This document shows, one piece after another, positions 41,479 to 50,967 of a stretch of DNA of 64,000 bases (within the stretch, counting starts at the first letter, position 1; each line of letters begins with the position of its first letter). The stretch spans positions 1 to 64,000 of the forward strand of contig JADJOA010000014.1 in the NCBI GenBank assembly GCA_016714005.1, given 5' to 3'. Made by a program: the position numbers and the translations under genes. Below the pieces are notes generated by a model. That model saw only the letters and a program-made list of their open reading frames with translations, ran no database searches and was not told the origin of the DNA. The stretch comes from Bacteroidota bacterium (lineage in GTDB: Bacteria; Bacteroidota; Bacteroidia; AKYH767-A; OLB10).

Positions 41479-42814
41479 ATGACAACCATCATAAAAAATC
41501 CAAATATTGTTAACGAAGGGAAAATTTTTTCTGGAGATGTTTTAATTAAAAACGAAAGGATAGAAAAATTGGAAGCGATATTTACGTAAAGGAGCGTGCT
41601 GTTGAAATTGATGCAAGCGGTTTGTATTTATTGCCCGGCTGTATTGATGACCAGGTGCATTTCCGCGAACCGGGCTTAACGCACAAAGGTGAAATTTATA
41701 CAGAGGCTAAAGCTGCAGTTGCGGGAGGCATTACTTCTTATATGGAAATGCCCAACACCGTTCCCAATACTTTAACACAACAATTGCTGGAAGAAAAATA
41801 CCAGCGCGCATCACAGGTCTCGCTTGCCAACTATTCTTTTTTTATGGGGACAAGTAATGGCAATTATGATGAGTTGATGCGTACCAACCTGCAAAATGTT
41901 TGCGGGTTAAAAATTTTTATGGGCTCATCTACTGGAAGTATGCTGGTTGATGATGAGAATACACTGGCAAAAATATTTGCAAACTTCCAGGGGCTTATTG
42001 CCACACATTGCGAAGACGAAAAAACCATTCAACACAATACGGCTGAGTTTAAAAACAAGTACGGTGATTCTTTAAATGTACATCACCATCCATTGATAAG
42101 AAGTGAAGAGGCTTGTTATCTGAGTAGCAGCTTTGCTGTTGAACTGGCAAAAAAACACAACACACGATTGCACATACTGCATATTTCAACTGCAAAAGAA
42201 ACTTCGCTTTTTGATAATTCGATGCCGCTTGAACAAAAAGAATTACAGCCGAAGCCTGCATACACCATCTTTGGTTTTGCGATGAAGATTACGAAAGCAA
42301 AGGAAATTTTATAAAATGGAACCCTGCCATTAAAACTAAAGCCGACAGAGATGCAATTTTAAAAGCGGTGCTTGATGATAAAATTGATGTGATAGCAACA
42401 GACCATGCACCTCATACGACTGAAGAAAAAAATCAGCCATACGTAACAGCCCCTTCGGGCGGACCGTTGGTTCAACATGCTTTAGTTGCCATGCTTGAGT
42501 TGCATCATCAAAATAAAATATCGCTCGAAAAAATAGTTGATAAAATGTGTCACAAACCGTCAGTGTGTTTTAAAATAAAAGAACGTGGTTTTATTCGAGA
42601 AGGATACTTTGCTGATTTGGTTCTCGTAAATTTGAAAAAACCGAATGTGGTGAAAAAAGAAAATGTCATATATAAATGTGGGTGGAGCCCGTTTGAAGGA
42701 ACAGTCTTTCAATCATCAGTAGATAAAACTTTTGTAAATGGAAACATCGTTTATGATGGCGGCACTTTCAATGAAATTAAGACCGGGCAGCGTTTAATCT
42801 TCAATAACCGATAG
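41479..42814 (+). CDS. pyrC: dihydroorotase (class I), frameshifted
   Basis: Makes dihydroorotate from carbamoyl aspartate in pyrimidine synthesis. About 446 residues. ATG 41479 gives MTTIIKNPNIVNEGKIF; core DDQVHFREPGLTHKGE, AGGITSYMEMPNTVPNT, HCEDE, LHILHISTAKE, EACIHHLWFCDEDY (after repair), DVIATDHAPHT and ERGFIREGYFADLVLV are the amidohydrolase strands. The usual D-x-H-x-H metal motif reads D-D-Q-V-H, i.e. Gln replaces the first His; I recall the same in other Bacteroidota enzymes. Two A are missing, in the runs 41564-41568 and 42235-42239. Leads an operon with a DUF4296 gene (6 nt downstream). Confidence 0.9.
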
Positions 42815-42820
42815 TTTAAT

Positions 42821-43198
42821 ATGCATCAAAAAAAAAATTATTGTGTAAAAACCTGGTTTGTTCTTTTTGTTTTGCTGTATGTAATATCATGCGGTAAAAA
42901 GAAAAAAGAGTTTGTTGTGCCTGATGGAATAATTAAAAAAGAAGAGATGGTAAAAGTGCTTGCAGATATTCACATAACCGAAGCAACTATTAACCTTAGA
43001 AATGTGTCTTCAACAAACGCTGCGAGTTTAAATGCCTCACTTTACAAAAGTGTATTTGTAAAACATAAAATATCAAAGGAAGAATTTGAAAAAAGCTACG
43101 CTTTCTATAGCAGCAATACCGAACTTTTAAATGCGGTTTACGATAATGTAATTACCGAGTTAACCAAAATGCAGGCTGAGGAAGAGAAGAAAAAATGA
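42821..43198 (+). CDS. DUF4296 lipoprotein
   Basis: 125 residues. Lipobox LLYVISC gives a type II signal peptide; the mature part is helical with the DUF4296 pattern VPDGIIKKEEMVKVLADIHITEA, KHKISKEEFEKSYAFYSSN and a Lys/Glu tail. Function unknown; the gene is often found after the dihydroorotase gene in Bacteroidota, as here (6 nt from pyrC). Its TGA overlaps the next ATG by 4 nt, so all three are co-translated. Confidence 0.8.
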   Translation: MHQKKNYCVKTWFVLFVLLYVISCGKKKKEFVVPDGIIKKEEMVKVLADIHITEATINLRNVSSTNAASLNASLYKSVFVKHKISKEEFEKSYAFYSSNTELLNAVYDNVITELTKMQAEEEKKK

Positions 43199-43860
43199 TT
43201 CGCATTTTATTGATCTGTTTTCTGATAAATTACTTTAGTGCATCGGCACAAAAGGTTATTGTTATTGACCTTGCATCAAAAAACGTGTCAGTAAATGGTA
43301 CCGCTGCTAAAGCACTCAAATACAACAATAGGGATGAAAAATATTTTCAGGATTTGCTTCATAAGCATATTACTGATATGATTTTAATTAACTCTTCGCA
43401 TGGTGATACTATGTATCTTTTAAAGAACAAATTTTTAGATAGTCTATTAAACTGCACTCCTTCAAGGTTGTTTAATTGTTTTAACAGTAACAATAAGGAG
43501 GATGCTTTTTTCCCAAACGAAAAAACAAATAATAAAAACTCTTTTCACAACAACTACGATGGGCTGGTATTAAATGATAGCATAAAAGCAGCCATAATTA
43601 AAGTTTTGCCTTCCGAGTTTAGTCATTTGGTGGTTCTTACCTCTTACAGAGTATATAACCCAAACTCCATATTTGCATTATCTGCCGATGTGTTGGATAG
43701 CAGCTTTAATAAAGTTGCAGGATTTAAAAAGGAATTTAAAAGAAGCGTCAGCAAAACATCTTCTTTAGAACTTTTTAATTACTACACACAAAAAAGTATT
43801 GCTTTGTTTTTTGAAGTTCTTGTTCTCGATGTTTTAACAACAGGCACCTATAAAAAATAG
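43195..43860 (+). CDS. exported protein of unknown function
   Basis: 221 residues with a signal peptide (IRILLICFLINYFSASAQ) and a mature part with no motif I know (VIVIDLASKNVSVNGTAAKALK, HLVVLTSYRVYNPNS). Start ATG 43195 overlaps the DUF4296 stop by 4 nt. Third gene of the pyrC operon, ended by a strong terminator. No homology that I recognise; possible gliding-associated or envelope role is not supported by anything visible. Confidence 0.65.
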   Translation: MIRILLICFLINYFSASAQKVIVIDLASKNVSVNGTAAKALKYNNRDEKYFQDLLHKHITDMILINSSHGDTMYLLKNKFLDSLLNCTPSRLFNCFNSNNKEDAFFPNEKTNNKNSFHNNYDGLVLNDSIKAAIIKVLPSEFSHLVVLTSYRVYNPNSIFALSADVLDSSFNKVAGFKKEFKRSVSKTSSLELFNYYTQKSIALFFEVLVLDVLTTGTYKK

Positions 43861-43890
43861 TAAGACGCACTTCACAGTGCGTCTTATTTT
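43861..43890 (+). terminator. rho-independent terminator of the pyrC operon
   Basis: Perfect 11-bp stem TAAGACGCACT/AGTGCGTCTTA (43861-43871 with 43876-43886), TCAC loop, T-run. It starts right after the stop codon. Confidence 0.88.
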
Positions 43891-44142
43891 AAACCTAAAC
43901 CAGAAAAGCTATTTGTTTGTGTGAGGAATTGTATAGGGTAAGAGCCACAGGATTTAAAAAAGTCGCATTCAATTATGTTTTTTTTTCGGCAAACAACTAA
44001 AGCTCTGATTATTAGGTGGTTTTTTTTAGAACTGTCCCTACTCTTTTTTGATAAATTATCTTTAATAAGCTATTATTGATGTACAAATTAGGCATTATAA
44101 GATGCCCGATGTTAATTACAAAACATTTAAAAATTTTTGGAA

Positions 44143-44505
44143 ATGGAAAATCACATGAACACGCCACGAGCAGGGTATCACATGTTACAAATACTTTGCG
44201 CTGCCGATGGTAAATTAGATGCAAGTAAAGATTTAATAATAAGAAATTACCCGGCAAATGAATTCCCGTTTAATATAGACCTTGATTATGAAACCGAAAT
44301 ATTAAGCCGTCTTTCACCAGAAGATTATCCTTTACATTTTGCAAAGGCGATGGAAGATTTTTCACTTGACAGTACACCAGAAGAACGCAAGCGTTTTTTG
44401 AATTACGCCATGCAATTAGCAACTGTTGACAGGGAGGTAACACATGAAGAGGATAGCTACCTGCACGAGCTTTTTATGAACTGGGATCCAGAACACGAAG
44501 AATAG
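44143..44505 (+). CDS. small TerB-like helical protein
   Basis: 120 residues from ATG 44143 (an in-frame TTG at 44137 is less likely). Helical and acidic: ILCAADGKLDASKDLIIRNYPAN, then FLNYAMQLATVDREVTHEEDSYLHELFMNW, which has the acidic x-x-D-x-x-V-xxEE-xx-L pattern of TerB/DjlA-type metal-binding bundles. No signal peptide, so cytosolic. Known TerB proteins belong to tellurite/stress systems, but no other ter gene is nearby and the assignment rests on the pattern only. The 43891-44142 spacer holds nothing else I can name. Confidence 0.5.
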   Translation: MENHMNTPRAGYHMLQILCAADGKLDASKDLIIRNYPANEFPFNIDLDYETEILSRLSPEDYPLHFAKAMEDFSLDSTPEERKRFLNYAMQLATVDREVTHEEDSYLHELFMNWDPEHEE

Positions 44506-44512
44506 CTTTCAC

Positions 44513-44740
44513 CTAAAACCAAATACGAAACGCACCACATATTATTGTTGGTGCGTTTTTTTGAGCGTTGGAGACTTCCTTTTGTTTTAATAAGTAACGC
44601 TGTTTTTCCAACAATATAACCGGAATCAGCAACAGGAAAAACTCTTCCTGCATATCTTCTGTTGTATTTGGGTTAAGGGTTGTCCATTGGGCATTGGCCG
44701 ATATCATAAAAAGTAACAATACTTTGTATAGTCATTAATT
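44513..44740 (-). pseudogene. truncated N-terminal remnant of a Ycf48-like secreted propeller protein
   Basis: On the minus strand a signal-peptide-like start (MTIQS..LLLFMISANAQ) leads into WTTLNPNTTEDMQ, then, after a one-base shift, RVFPVADSGYIVGKTALLIKTKGSLQ, the typical first blade of a Ycf48-type propeller; the frame then runs into the terminator hairpin and antisense to the TerB-like gene. At most 50 codons of what is normally a 300-residue protein remain, with two shifts. I read it as a leftover of a decayed gene. It occupies most of the 310-bp stretch between the TerB-like gene and sdhC. Confidence 0.4.
44528..44562 (+). terminator. terminator after the TerB-like gene
   Basis: 10-bp stem AAACGCACCA/TGGTGCGTTT (44528-44537 with 44549-44558), 11-nt loop, T-run to 44562. 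Confidence 0.82.
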
Positions 44741-44769
44741 TGTTAACCCGCATGTAAAATTTAAATTTG
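44739..44769 (+). promoter_or_regulatory. promoter of sdhCAB
   Basis: TTTG at 44739-44742, exactly 19 nt, then TAAATTTG at 44762-44769: both elements and spacing fit the Bacteroidota sigma consensus. The sdhC ATG follows 47 nt downstream. Confidence 0.78.
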
Positions 44770-44816
44770 CTCCTTCGTTACAGCCTTTACTTAATAATTA
44801 GCATCTTCTTAATAGT

Positions 44817-45506
44817 ATGTCCTCACAAAATATCTTAAAAACATCAATCGGTAAAAAATTCGCAATGGGCATTACCGGAATATTCCTCATAACATTTTTG
44901 ATAGTTCACTGTGGTGTTAATGCCCTGATATTTTTTAACGATGGCGGTATTCTCTTTACAAAGGCTGCTCACTTCATGGGAACCAACTGGCTTATCAGAA
45001 CAATGGAAATTGTGTTGTTTGCCGGCATAATCTGGCACATTGTACAGGCATTGGTTCTTACACTGCAAAATCAAAAAGCACGCCCTGTGCAATATGCAGT
45101 TGTAAACGGAACTGCTAACAGCAAATGGTACAGCCGCTGGATGGGCTTGCTTGGAACACTTATTCTCATATTCCTGATTTTGCACCTAAATCATTTTTGG
45201 GTTGACAGCCGCATTACCGGCATTGATCATCCACCTATAATTATTGAGGGACATGAATACGACAACCTTTATGCTGAAATGAAAGATGTATTTGAAAACC
45301 CGATTGTAGTTATCATATATGTATTGGCAATGTTTTCGTTGGCATATCATTTACTTCATGGTTTTCAAAGTGCGTTTCAGTCATTAGGATTAAACCATAA
45401 AAAATATACCTCGCTAATAAAGGCAGTTGGGTTTTGGTTTTCAATAATTGTTCCTTTTGTTTTTGCATTAATGCCAATTGCTATGTATTTAGGTTTTGTA
45501 AAATAA
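44817..45506 (+). CDS. sdhC: succinate dehydrogenase/fumarate reductase cytochrome b subunit
   Basis: 229 residues with five membrane helices (GITGIFLITFLIVHCGVNAL, IVLFAGIIWHIVQALVLTL, WMGLLGTLILIFLILHLNHF, NPIVVIIYVLAMFSLAYHLLHG, GFWFSIIVPFVFALMPIAMYL). Histidines in helices 1, 2, 3 and 4 (HCG, WHIV, HLNHFW, YHLLHG) are likely axial ligands for two b hemes, as in Wolinella-type and Bacteroides fumarate reductase; it is the membrane anchor and quinone site. First gene of sdhCAB; frame intact. Confidence 0.94.
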   Translation: MSSQNILKTSIGKKFAMGITGIFLITFLIVHCGVNALIFFNDGGILFTKAAHFMGTNWLIRTMEIVLFAGIIWHIVQALVLTLQNQKARPVQYAVVNGTANSKWYSRWMGLLGTLILIFLILHLNHFWVDSRITGIDHPPIIIEGHEYDNLYAEMKDVFENPIVVIIYVLAMFSLAYHLLHGFQSAFQSLGLNHKKYTSLIKAVGFWFSIIVPFVFALMPIAMYLGFVK

Positions 45507-45520
45507 TTTTATAAAAAATT

Positions 45521-47501
45521 ATGTCAGTTTTAGATTCAAAAATTCCCGAAGGCTCCATAGAACAAAAATGGACCAAGTATAAAAGCACCTGTGCTCTTGT
45601 TAATCCAGCCAATAAAAGAAATATTGAAATAATTATTGTTGGTTCGGGCTTAGCAGGTGCGGCTGCAGCATCATCGCTTGCCGAACTTGGTTATAAAGTA
45701 AAAGTGTTTTGTTTTCAGGATAGCGCAAGGCGAGCACATAGTATTGCAGCACAAGGCGGAATTAACGCTGCCAAAAATTATCAGAATGATGGCGATAGCA
45801 TTTACCGTTTGTTTTACGATACTATTAAAGGTGGTGATTACCGAGCACGCGAAGGGAATGTTTATCGCTTGGCGGAAGTTAGCGGAAACATTATTGACCA
45901 ATGCGTTGCACAAGGTGTTCCGTTTGCACGTGAGTATGGAGGATTGTTAAGCAACCGTTCATTCGGGGGGACACAAGTTCAACGAACTTTTTATGCAGCA
46001 GGGCAAACAGGTCAACAACTTTTGCTTGGTGCATATTCTGCATTGATGCGACAAGTTGGAATGGGTTCGGTGCAAATGTTTTCGCGCCATGAGATGCTGG
46101 ACGTTGTAAATATTGATGGCAAGTGCCGCGGAATTATTGCCCGCGATTTAATTTCAGGAAAATTGGAAAGACATTTTGGACATGCTGTTTTATTATGCAG
46201 TGGCGGATACGGAAATGTTTTTTACCTGAGCACAAATGCAATGGGCAGCAATGTTACCGCAGCCTGGAAGGCAAACAAACGCGGAGCATTTTTTGGCAAC
46301 CCATGTTACACACAAATACATCCTACTTGTATTCCTGTAAGTGGCGACCATCAAAGCAAACTTACACTCATGAGTGAAAGTTTGCGCAATGATGGACGTA
46401 TATGGGTACCGAAACAAAAAAGGAGATACACGTAAACCAAATGATATACCTGAGGAGGAGCGCGATTATTATTTAGAGAGACGCTATCCCGCATTTGGAA
46501 ATTTAGTGCCGCGTGATGTTGCTTCGCGTGCTGCAAAAGAAAGATGTGATGCAGGATACGGTGTGGGTACGAGCAAGATGGCTGTGTATCTTGATTTTGC
46601 TTACAACATGAAGCGCTATGGAAAAACAGAAGCAACAAAACGTGGAATTCAAAACCCGACTGATGAGCAAATAAAACAAATGGGAAAAGAAGTGATAGTG
46701 GAGAAGTATGGAAACGTGTTTGATATGTATAAACAAATTACAGGCGAAGATCCTTATGAACAACCCATGCGCATTTATCCCGCAGTACATTACACCATGG
46801 GCGGCCTGTGGGTTGATTATAATCTGATGACAACTGTGCCTGGTTTGTATGCATTGGGCGAAGCAAATTTTTCTGATCATGGTGCAAATCGCCTGGGCGC
46901 CTCAGCACTTATGCAAGGTTTGGCTGATGGATATTTTGTTATTCCATATACGATTGGCGCTTATTTATCAAATGAAATTCGCACCAAGGCAATTTCAACA
47001 GACCATGAAGCATTTGTGGAAGCTGAAAAAAATGTTCAGGATACGATTGATAAACTCATGAACATTAAAGGAACAAAAAGCGTTGACCACTTCCACAAAA
47101 AACTTGGAAAAATTATGTGGGATAAATGTGGAATGGCACGAAATAAAAAAGGATTGGAAGAAGCCATTGAAGAAATTAAAAAACTTAGAGAAGAATTCTG
47201 GAAAGATGTGCGTGTAACAGGTGATAAAAATGAGTTTAATCCAGAATTGGAAAAAGCAGGTCGTGTTGCCGATTTCTTAGAGTTGGGTGAGTTGATGTGC
47301 ATGGATGCATTAAACAGAAACGAAAGTTGCGGTGGGCATTTCCGCGAAGAGTTTCAAACTGAAGAAGGCGAAGCCAACCGCGATGATGCAAATTATTCTT
47401 ACGTAGCAGCATGGCAAAATAATGGCAACCATACCTACACATTGCATAAAGAGGAATTAAAATACGAGAACATAAAAATTGCACAACGCAGTTATAAATA
47501 A
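45521..47501 (+). CDS. sdhA: succinate dehydrogenase/fumarate reductase flavoprotein subunit, frameshifted
   Basis: Oxidises succinate to fumarate (or the reverse) with covalent FAD, in the TCA cycle and respiration. About 659 residues. FAD-binding IIIVGSGLAGAAAASSLAELG near the start, the flavinylation His in ARRAHSIAAQGGINAA, PTCIPVSGDHQSK, and VHYTMGGLWVDYNLMTTVPGLYALGEANFSDHGANRLGASALMQGL. One A is missing from the run at 46416-46421 (CAA AAA AAA GGA GAT expected); either side is fully conserved, so a sequence error. 14 nt after sdhC, 5 nt before sdhB. The long form fits the non-E. coli type B enzyme. Confidence 0.93.
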
Positions 47502-47506
47502 ACGTT

Positions 47507-48259
47507 ATGAGCGGAAACATGAACCTGACTTTAAAAGTCTGGAAACAACGTAATAAAGAAGAAAGAGGAAAATTTGAAACCTATTCTGTAAAAGACATTT
47601 CTCCTGATATGTCATTTCTGGAAATGTTTGACGTACTCAATGAGCAACTTATTGCCGAAGGCAAAGACCCTATTGCATTTGACCACGATTGCCGCGAAGG
47701 CATTTGCGGCATGTGCAGTATGTATATTAATGGTCGTCCGCATGGACCGTTACAAGGAGTTACAACTTGTCAGTTACACATGCGTTCGTTTAAGGATGGT
47801 GATATAATTGTAGTTGAACCTTGGCGTTCTGCAGCATTTCCGGTAATAAAAGATTTAGCTGTTGACCGCAGTTCGTTTGACAGAATAATGGCAGCTGGCG
47901 GATTTGTTTCTGTAAACACAGGCAATGCGCGTGATGCCAACTCTATTCTTATACCAAAAGATGATGCTGACGATGCATTTAATGCAGCTGCATGTATTGG
48001 CTGCGGTGCATGTGTGGCGGCATGTAAAAATTCTTCAGCTATGTTATTCGTGTCTGCAAAAGTTTCGCAGCTTGCTTTGTTGCCGCAAGGAAAAGTAGAA
48101 GCAAAAACACGTGTGGAAAAAATGGTAGCACAAATGGATGCCGAAGGTTTTGGCAACTGTACAAACACATATGCATGCGAAGCCGAATGCCCTAAAAATA
48201 TTTCTGTTGAAAATATTGCAAGAATGAACAGGGAATTTATTGCGGCAAAACTTTCTTAG
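47507..48259 (+). CDS. sdhB: succinate dehydrogenase/fumarate reductase iron-sulfur subunit
   Basis: 250 residues, intact. Passes electrons from FAD to quinone by three clusters: [2Fe-2S] in CREGICGMCSMYINGRPHG (plus a Cys in TTCQLHM), [4Fe-4S] in CIGCGACVAACKN with a later CP, and [3Fe-4S] in CTNTYACEAECPKNIS. Third gene of the operon, followed by a strong terminator. Membrane-peripheral on the cytosolic side. Confidence 0.95.
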   Translation: MSGNMNLTLKVWKQRNKEERGKFETYSVKDISPDMSFLEMFDVLNEQLIAEGKDPIAFDHDCREGICGMCSMYINGRPHGPLQGVTTCQLHMRSFKDGDIIVVEPWRSAAFPVIKDLAVDRSSFDRIMAAGGFVSVNTGNARDANSILIPKDDADDAFNAAACIGCGACVAACKNSSAMLFVSAKVSQLALLPQGKVEAKTRVEKMVAQMDAEGFGNCTNTYACEAECPKNISVENIARMNREFIAAKLS

Positions 48260-48278
48260 CATTTAATTATACCAAAAC

Positions 48279-48320
48279 AGAAAAGGCAATGTTAAATTTA
48301 ACATTGCCTTTTCTATTTTA
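48279..48320. terminator. bidirectional terminator between sdhB and the DUF4397 gene
   Basis: An 18-bp perfect palindrome (AGAAAAGGCAATGTTAAA and its complement, 48279-48314) with T-rich ends on both strands. It lies between the convergent stops (48259 plus, 48358 minus). Confidence 0.88.
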
Positions 48321-48357
48321 ATTATTTATACTGATAATTACAGTTGCGCAAACTTGC

Positions 48358-50738
48358 CTAATTCACATGAAGTTTTTTCACAACAACATTTTCATCAGAA
48401 ATAATTTTTACGAAATAAGCTCCGCTGGCTAAATCAGTTACTGTTATGTCTTGTTGTGCGGCATTTATTTTTTCAGACCTTACAATACTTCCTTGCATGT
48501 TAATTATTTGGATAAAGGTATTGTCTTTCATGTTAGAAACGGAAATGTTCACTGTACCGTCAGAAGGATTTGGAAATACATTTACCGAAGTATTATAAAT
48601 ATTCTCTTCGATGCCTGTAACAACGGGCAACATAAACGCTGTACCATCAGCTAATACAGCAAGCAAACCAAATGCTGCACCGTTTTGATTGGCAACAGGA
48701 TTTAAAAATCCTGATGCAAGAACCACAGCCGATTCTCCTGCCAATGCAGTAAGTGGTGCCGAAAAACTAGCAACAATAACGGAGTTGTTGTTGCCTGGCG
48801 TAACATTTAGCGTGTAACTTCCGGCAGGAACACTTAGATAGCCGGTAATGTCATTATAGGCTGCATTATCTACCAATACTGCGGCACCTGCAAGCACATC
48901 AACAGTTGGCGCATCAGAACTTCCATGCACCACACGCAAATCAACATCACCTGCATTAACAGCTGCTTCGCGCATTTGGTCTTGAAGAAATAATGTAAAC
49001 GCAGTTGATTCTCCATCAGGGTTTGATGCAAAGTTTGCAGGATTTAAAACTCCGTTGGCAACAGCAATATATTCTCCGCCATTGGCAAGAGTTACCTGAA
49101 AGTTTTTTAAAGTATCGTTAACTGATGTTGAAGTTCCCGGTGCTACACCAATGTTTAGCAACACTCCGGCAGGCACATCTACATAAGGAGTTGCGGTTCG
49201 GAATGCAAAATTATCAAGCAATAATGTTCCGTTTACATAAACATCTACACTTGCAGCAGCTGGATCTGCAGCATTGTGTATTACCTGCAAACGTGCAGCG
49301 CTTACCGCAGGAAACTGAACTACGGTTCCATTTGCCAAAGCAGCAAACAAGCCAAATGCGGGTCCGTTTTGATTTTGTGTTGGGTCAAGAAAACCAGATG
49401 CAAAAACCACTGCACTGCCACCGGCTAAGCCAGAAAGATTGGCATTAAACGATGCAACAATAGGAGACCCAACTGCAGGTGTTACATCAAGTGTATAAAT
49501 TGCTGGTGGCACAGAGATGTATCCGGTAATATCACTGTAAGATGCATTGTCAACCAATGTAGCCACATTGCGCGCAATTACATCAACAGTAGGAGCATCT
49601 GAACTACCATGCACCACACGCAAATCAACATCGGTTGAGTTGATTGCCACTTCGCGCATTTGGTCTTGAAGAAATAATGTAAACGCAGTTGATTCTCCAT
49701 CAGGGTTTGTTGCAAAGTTTGCAGGATTTAATACCCCGTTTGCAACAGCAATGTATTCTCCCCATTGGCAAGTGTTACCTGAAAATTTTTCAGCGTATCA
49801 TTTACAGATGTAGATGTTCCCGGTGCTACTCCAATGTTTAGCAAGACTCCGGCAGGCACGTCTACATAAGGAGTTGCGGTGCGGAATGCAAAATTATCAA
49901 GCAATAATGTTCCGTTTACATAAACATCTACACTTGCATCAGCTGGATCTGCAGCATTGTGTATTACCTGCAAACGTGCAGCGCTTACCGCAGGAAATGA
50001 CACAACGGTACCATTAGCCAATGCAGCAAATAATCCGAAAGCGGGCCCATTTTGATTTTGTGTTGGGTCAAGAAAACCAGATGCAAAAACCACTGCACTG
50101 CCACCGGCTAAGGATGTTAGATCGGCAGTAAATGATGCAACAATTGGCGCACCTGCAGCAGGTGTTACATCAAGTGTATAAATTGCAGGTGGCACAGAAG
50201 TGTATCCTGTAATATCGCTGTAAGAAGCATTGTCAACCAATGTGGCAACGTTACGTGCTATCACATCAACTGTTGGTGCGTCACTACTCCCGTGTACTGC
50301 TATAAAATCTACGTTGGTTGGCAGCGTTGCCGCATTTTGAATATTGTCCTTAATAAACAATGTAAATGCTGTTGAAGTCCCATCGGGATTTGCTGCAAAG
50401 CTTGCAGGATTTAAAACACCGTTGGCTACAGCCACATAGCGTTGCCCTGCAGCTAGTGTAATTTCAAAATTTTTGAGTGTGTCGTTAACTGATGTTGATG
50501 TGCCCGGAGCAACACCTACATTTAACAAAGTACCCGATGGCAATGACAGGAACGGGGTGGCTGTACGGAATGCAAAATTGTCTAATGCCAATGTTCCGTT
50601 AACATACACATCAACTGAAGCTGCGGCAGGGTCAGCAGCATTGTGTATTACCTGAAGTTCGGCAGTTTGTGCAAAAGAGTACAACGAGCCTGCACTTAGC
50701 AAGACTGTTGCAAATAGAGAGAGTAAATTTTTTTTCAT
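48358..50738 (-). CDS. secreted DUF4397 protein with three tandem modules and T9SS tail, frameshifted
   Basis: About 793 residues: signal peptide (LLSLFATVLLSAGSLYSFAQ), three modules of 228 residues, each with two DUF4397 halves (LQVIHNAADPAAASVDVYVNG ... and VVHGSSDAPTVDV ...), and a T9SS type A domain (VFPNPSDGTVNIS ... LASGAYFVKI). The frame breaks near 49758-49761, where one G is missing compared with the same place in the next copy. Modules are highly similar at DNA level, so recent duplication. Exported and probably surface-bound; DUF4397 function is unknown. Confidence 0.88.
48620..50664 (-). repeat. three tandem 684-bp coding repeats
   Basis: The plus-strand anchor GCATTGTGTATTACCTG recurs at 49271, 49954 and 50638, spacings 683 and 684 bp (683 because of the missing base). 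The middle and downstream copies share long identical stretches, e.g. around 49200-49300 and 49880-49980, while the first copy at 50.4-50.7 kb is more diverged. Confidence 0.9.
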
Positions 50739-50892
50739 TGTGCTAATTATTTTAATTGTTTAACTGCATTCAAAAACCGTAAATGCCATACGTAGTTTTT
50801 ACAAGAGGTCTTTCTAATACTTTTTTAATTCTGTTGTTAAAAAACTGTTAACAGATAAGCCCGAAAAAAATTAGAATAGTATTTATTTAAAT

Positions 50893-50917
50893 AAAAAATG
50901 CGAGCTAAGTGCTCGCA
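50893..50917 (-). terminator. terminator of the two-component operon
   Basis: Perfect 7-bp stem TGCGAGC/GCTCGCA (50899-50905, 50911-50917), 5-nt loop, followed on minus by six T. It lies 50 nt past the kinase stop. The rest of 50739-50967 holds no gene. Confidence 0.82.
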
Positions 50918-50967
50918 CTAATATTTCCCTTTTACACTTGCCACAAGCTAACTGCAATCCCTAAAAT

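Noticed and set aside
45521..47501. Programmed ribosomal frameshift in sdhA at an A-run (46416-46421)
   Set aside because: There is no reason for one in this gene, and similar A/T-run breaks occur in about twenty unrelated genes here, so a consensus error is the simpler explanation.
48620..50664. Repeats as a CRISPR array or mobile element
   Set aside because: The units are 684 bp, in frame and coding for DUF4397 modules, with no short repeat-spacer pattern and no transposase.
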